DNA of 33,175 nt, taken from a virus. The stretch covers positions 1 through 33,175 of IMG/VR virus record IMGVR_UViG_3300024319_000043, one strand, 5' to 3'. A model generated the notes under the pieces. The model did not search any database. It was not told the origin of the DNA and worked only from the letters and a program-made list of their open reading frames with translations. A program made the translations under genes and the position numbers. Shown one piece after another: positions 30,134-33,175 of the stretch. Each line of letters opens with the position of its first letter. Position 1 is the stretch's first letter.

Positions 30134-30374
30134 TATTGGGGTCGATGGGTTTCAACGCTCGCAGGAGCGCGACCTTGAGATCAGCAAGAACTTAGCCACT
30201 GTTTTTTCTGGGCCCACTGGCAAGGAAGTGCTTAGCTATTTGCGCTCGATCACCATTGAAATGGTTCACGGGCCTAATGTGACATCGGAAGAATTACGGC
30301 ATCATGAGGGCCAGCGTTATCTCGTTGGCATGATTGAGCAACGTATCTCGCACGCGCATAGGAGCAAGCAATGA
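30117..30374 (+). CDS. Small protein between portal and scaffold, TTG start
   Basis: The protein has 85 residues; the only start before residue 20 is TTG, with AGGGG upstream. The visible part 'GFQRSQERDLEISKNLATVFSGPTGKEVLSYLRSITIEM', then 'HEGQRYLVGMIEQRISHAHR', resembles the small protein that precedes scaffold genes in many marine podoviruses. Helical; no enzyme motif. It overlaps the scaffold start (ATGA). Confidence 0.68.
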   Translation: MNKKVNIGVDGFQRSQERDLEISKNLATVFSGPTGKEVLSYLRSITIEMVHGPNVTSEELRHHEGQRYLVGMIEQRISHAHRSKQ

Positions 30375-31111
30375 GCGAATCGCTTATCACAGAAGGTCAG
30401 CCTGAGACGACGCAGGTTGAGCAAACGGAAGCCGCTTCGGGCGAACCCCCCTCCTCCCTCCCTGAGCGTCCGGAGTGGCTTCCTGAGAAATACAACACCG
30501 GCGAAGATTTGGCCAAAGCATACAAGGCTTTGGAGTCTAAGCTGGGCAGCAAAGAAGAAGACCTTCGGAAGACTATCCTCGATGAGCTTCAGCAAGAGGC
30601 TTACGGTGATCGGCCCGAGAGTGCTGGTGATTATCAGTTGCCGGAGTCAATTGATCCTGAGACTGCGGTTGATAGCGAGCTTATGTCTTGGTGGTCGGAA
30701 CATGCGTTTGAGAATGGCTACAGCCAGGACGAGTTCCAAAAAGGCATTGAGATGTATATGCAGGCCACGCAACAGAATGTGCCTGACCTCGATGCTGAGG
30801 CTGCTCGACTTGGCGACAATGCCTCTGCGCGCGTTGAGTCAGCTAGTGCCTTTGCCTCTAAGTTCTTCCCCGATGAAGTAATGCCTGCCATTGAGCGGAT
30901 GTGCGAAAGCGCTGAGGGCATCATGGCGCTTGAGGTTATCATGGAGGGAATGAAGGATGGTTCATTCTCTGGCGATACTTCTGCCGTTGATCGCCTTACG
31001 CCTGAGTCACTTCAGACCATGATGCAGGACGATCGGTATCACAACCCAGCGCGTCGTGATGCTGGCTTTGTTAAGCAGGTAGAAGATGGCTTCAAGAAAC
31101 TCTATGGCTAA
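30371..31111 (+). CDS. Scaffolding (capsid assembly) protein
   Basis: The protein has 246 residues and is very acidic. A Gln/Glu/Thr-rich disordered N-terminus leads into 'RPEWLPEKYNTGEDLAKAYKALESKLGSKEEDL', the pattern of T7 gp9-like scaffolds. The end is helical and more basic ('FVKQVEDGFKKLYG'), as needed to touch the capsid protein. It lies between portal and major capsid protein. The end overlaps the next frame by up to 26 bases. Confidence 0.82.
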   Translation: MSESLITEGQPETTQVEQTEAASGEPPSSLPERPEWLPEKYNTGEDLAKAYKALESKLGSKEEDLRKTILDELQQEAYGDRPESAGDYQLPESIDPETAVDSELMSWWSEHAFENGYSQDEFQKGIEMYMQATQQNVPDLDAEAARLGDNASARVESASAFASKFFPDEVMPAIERMCESAEGIMALEVIMEGMKDGSFSGDTSAVDRLTPESLQTMMQDDRYHNPARRDAGFVKQVEDGFKKLYG

Positions 31112-31607
31112 GCCACTGATTTCGCACGGTAACTTTGAGCTGCACAAATTGCGGGAGCGTGACATCTCCCCTTTTGTGTCTGCTCTTTCCAAAGAGAACG
31201 TCCGAGAGTTTGAAGTTCTTTACGAAGACAGCCCTTACGAACGTCTGATCGATTCCCTTGGCGATGACCTAATCCATGCAGTTTGGGTTGAGGGTGAAGT
31301 CCTGGCAATCACTGGCGTCTATGAGGGCGTCTTCTGGATCATGTTCTCGCGTGAGATCGTAAAGCATTGGCGCGGCTTGGTTCGGGCCGCACCTAAGCTG
31401 GTTCAGTTCTATCATAACTTCCATGATGAGCTTACCTGCGACATTTGGTCAGAGAATAAGTTCACCCTGAATTGGGCGACTAACCTGGGGTTCGAGCCTC
31501 AAGGCGTCTACGATGATGAAGGTGGCAACGCGATTGTGCATTTTGTGCGTTGCAATCACTGGTACACTAATGTTGGTTCGGAACCATCACGGCCCGTGAT
31601 GCACTGA
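31086..31607 (+). CDS. Gp13-like internal virion protein (GNAT-like fold)
   Basis: The protein has 173 residues from the ATG at 31086, or 167 from the ATG at 31104, which gives 'MAKPLISHGNFELHKLRERD'. Segments 'AVWVEGEVLAITGVY', 'FSREIVKHWRGLVRAAPKLVQFYHNFHDELTCDIW' and 'NWATNLGFEPQGVY' follow the acyltransferase-like layout seen in T7 gp13-type proteins, which help assemble the internal core. The acetyl-CoA loop is not clear, so enzyme activity is doubtful. A copy of the TTTGTGCGTTG box lies in its 3' part (31542). Confidence 0.62.
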   Translation: MASRNSMAKPLISHGNFELHKLRERDISPFVSALSKENVREFEVLYEDSPYERLIDSLGDDLIHAVWVEGEVLAITGVYEGVFWIMFSREIVKHWRGLVRAAPKLVQFYHNFHDELTCDIWSENKFTLNWATNLGFEPQGVYDDEGGNAIVHFVRCNHWYTNVGSEPSRPVMH

Positions 31608-31633
31608 GAGGCCCTATTGGACACCCTCATTGA

Positions 31634-31671
31634 AGTGAAGTAACGGACACCCGTCTATCGTAAACTTCACT
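31634..31671 (+). promoter_or_regulatory. Inverted repeat in the capsid leader
   Basis: AGTGAAGT (31634..31641) and ACTTCACT (31664..31671) are perfect complements 22 bases apart. Inside, ACGG ACAC CCGT can form a second small stem. No T-run follows, so this looks like a leader hairpin or processing site just before the capsid ribosome site (AGGA). Confidence 0.55.
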
Positions 31672-31685
31672 CTTAGGAAAATCCA

Positions 31686-32495
31686 ATGGCCAACACTATT
31701 GACCAAGCCTTTATCAAGCAGTTTGAAACTGAGGTTCACCTTGCGTATCAGCGCATGGGCTCCAAGCTGCGTAACACTGTTCGCACATCGAACGTATCCG
31801 GTTCTGTAGCACGCTTCCAGAAGATCGGCGCTGGCGCTGCATCGACTAAATCGCGCAACGGTGACGTGACAACGATGGAACTGGCGCACACCAACGTCGA
31901 AGCAACGATGGCTGATTACTACGCAGCCGAGTACATCGACAAGCTGGACGAGCTGAAGATCAACATCAACGAGCGCCAAGCTGTAGCAACATCCGCTGCT
32001 TCTGCCTTGGGTCGTAAGACTGATGAGCTGATCGTTGCCGCAATGGATGCTGGTGCAAACGCTACGCAAATCGCTGATACATCCGGCGCACTTGCTAAAG
32101 CTGACCTGCTGACATTGTTCGAAACCTTTGGTGCTGCTGACATTCCAGAAGACGGACAGCGTTATCTCGCTATGTCGCCTGCTGGTTTTGCTGACCTGTT
32201 CAACATCAACGAGTTTGCATCGAGCGACTACGTTGGCGATCAGAACCTGCCCTTCGCAGGTGGCATGACCATGAAGGAGTTCTTGGGCTTCAAAATCTTC
32301 TCGACCTCTGCGGTTGCTGGCGGCAAAAACTTTGCATACCACACGACTGCAATCGGTATCGGTATCAACTCCGATGTCCAAACCGAGATGAATTATGTGC
32401 CTCAGAAGGTTGCACACCTTGCCACGTCGATGATGTCGATGGGTGCGGTTGCGATTGACGACAACGGCATCTACGAAGTTCTCGACAACAACTAA
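31686..32495 (+). CDS. Major capsid protein
   Basis: The protein has 269 residues. Position after scaffold, the compact size and the sequence support this: 'QAFIKQFETEVHLAYQRMGSKLRNTVRT', 'ATMADYYAAEYIDKLDELKI', 'YLAMSPAGFADLFNINEFASSDYVG' and 'AFHTTAIG..' type end strands. This is a short HK97-fold capsid type known from marine phages rather than the T7 gp10 type (345 residues). AGGA precedes the ATG, within a structured leader. A strong G/C hairpin follows the stop. Confidence 0.85.
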   Translation: MANTIDQAFIKQFETEVHLAYQRMGSKLRNTVRTSNVSGSVARFQKIGAGAASTKSRNGDVTTMELAHTNVEATMADYYAAEYIDKLDELKININERQAVATSAASALGRKTDELIVAAMDAGANATQIADTSGALAKADLLTLFETFGAADIPEDGQRYLAMSPAGFADLFNINEFASSDYVGDQNLPFAGGMTMKEFLGFKIFSTSAVAGGKNFAYHTTAIGIGINSDVQTEMNYVPQKVAHLATSMMSMGAVAIDDNGIYEVLDNN

Positions 32496-32524
32496 TAGGG
32501 GTGGGGGGGGCTAAGTCTCCCCCC
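32496..32524 (+). terminator. G8/C6 hairpin after capsid gene, no T-run
   Basis: G-run 32503..32510 pairs with the six C at 32519..32524 across an eight-base loop. It follows the capsid stop and ends eight bases before the next ATG. It may act as a partial terminator or a 3'-protecting stem. The same 15-base TAGGGGTGGGGGGGG start follows the small terminase gene. Confidence 0.6.
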
Positions 32525-32532
32525 AAACTTTC

Positions 32533-33117
32533 ATGCCAGATATTGCAAACACAGCCATCAAAGTATGTTCGCGGGCGTCTATCCTCATGGGTGGTGCGCC
32601 TATTACTTCATTTGCGGACGGTTCTGCTGAGGCTGACGTTTGCGATGCAATGTATGAAGACATTGCGCGGGCATCCTTGACCAATTCTCGGTGGCGCTTT
32701 GCCACCAATCAAGCGGTTCTAAACCGCCTTGCCTCCGCGCCTGTTGGGCGTTGGGACGCAGGCTATCAGTTGCCAGCAAACACACTAACGGTGAATGCCG
32801 TGACAGTGAATGATTACCCTATCGGCTTCGATACTTACGGGGATAACATCTACTGCAATGCCAGCGCGACTGATGAGCTTGTTGCTGACTACATCTTCCG
32901 TGCGACTGAGGCGCAATGGCCCTCTTACTTCACTGTAGCTGTTGAGTACGCGATGGCAGCGGTGCTTGCTGTATCTGTTGCTCGCGACGCTTCGATGGCT
33001 CAGATGATGGAGCAGAAGGCGGCTCTCGCTATGGCCCAGGCTCGCAACCGAGACTCACAGCGCCAGACAACAAAGCGCTTGGACACATCGAGATTTATTG
33101 CTCAAAGGCGTAGCTAA
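32533..33117 (+). CDS. Tail tubular protein A-like (gp11-type adaptor)
   Basis: The protein has 194 residues, matching T7 gp11 (196). 'TAIKVCSRASILMGGAPITSFADGSAEADVCDAMYEDIARASLTNSRWRFATNQ' is the typical opening of this family ('N.AL..LG..PI.S.....A...C...Y......L....W.FA'). It joins the portal to the nozzle. No Shine-Dalgarno is visible between the C-run hairpin and the ATG, so translation may be weak or coupled. The stop overlaps the nozzle gene start. Confidence 0.85.
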   Translation: MPDIANTAIKVCSRASILMGGAPITSFADGSAEADVCDAMYEDIARASLTNSRWRFATNQAVLNRLASAPVGRWDAGYQLPANTLTVNAVTVNDYPIGFDTYGDNIYCNASATDELVADYIFRATEAQWPSYFTVAVEYAMAAVLAVSVARDASMAQMMEQKAALAMAQARNRDSQRQTTKRLDTSRFIAQRRS

Positions 33118-33175
33118 TGCAGAAGATCAGAGTACCCCAGAACAGCTTCCAGTTTGGTGAGGTTAGCGGGTCGCT
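33038..33175. repeat. Terminal redundancy, right copy
   Basis: This is the same 138 bases as 1..138 except C at 33049 for A at 12. It contains the end of the tubular A-like gene and the first 59 bases of the nozzle gene (33117..33175), which continues at 139 in the circular reading. Confidence 0.93.
33117..33175 (+). CDS. 5' fragment of tail tubular B-like gene (duplicate end)
   Basis: These are the first 19 codons of the nozzle gene, identical to 80..138, cut by the window end. It is the same gene as 80..2281 across the junction, not an extra copy. Confidence 0.9.
   Translation, partial: MQKIRVPQNSFQFGEVSGS

Overview
The window looks like one complete genome of an uncultured tailed phage, a short-tailed (podovirus) virion type related in layout to T7, opened inside a tail gene. 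The first 138 bases return at the end with one mismatch, so the circular or redundant unit is about 33,037 bp. Several proteins (11953..12306, 12306..13046, 13924..15378, 15385..15846 and the small basic proteins near 25 kb) resemble types I know from marine phages and cyanophages, so an aquatic bacterial host is likely. I cannot name the host. I see no tRNA, integrase, RNA polymerase or DNA polymerase gene, so the phage appears to be virulent and to depend on host polymerases.

Layout. Rightward strand, 24.4 kb to the end and then 1 to 16.9 kb: small terminase, a cluster of tiny basic proteins, large terminase, portal, scaffold, gp13-like protein, major capsid protein, tail tubular A-like and B-like proteins, internal virion proteins (gp14/15/16-like), tail fibre, a cassette of adhesin-like proteins, then lysis genes (a one-helix protein, a probable holin and an M15 peptidase endolysin). 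Leftward strand, 23.95 kb down to 16.9 kb: an unknown 155-residue protein, about a dozen small genes including HTH regulators, a Holliday-junction-resolvase-like nuclease, a lambda O-like initiator, a probable helicase loader, a YqaJ-type exonuclease, a Rad52/ERF-like annealing protein, an SSB-like protein and an orphan DnaA domain IV protein.

How it may work. The two transcription units diverge from a gene-poor region (23953..24495) that holds a large imperfect inverted repeat and one copy of a box (TTTGTGCGTTG). That box recurs ahead of other rightward structural genes and is a candidate phage promoter element. The initiator gene contains an AT-rich palindromic stretch flanked by two identical 13-mers, a lambda-like candidate origin. 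The recombination genes fit concatemer formation, which feeds the terminase. The leftward unit has a strong UUCG-loop terminator just before the DnaA-like gene. The clearest rightward intrinsic terminator lies about 3.5 kb inside the leftward genes, so late transcription may run antisense across the replication genes.

Limits. Family calls come from reading motifs by eye. No database search, folding or promoter scoring was run.
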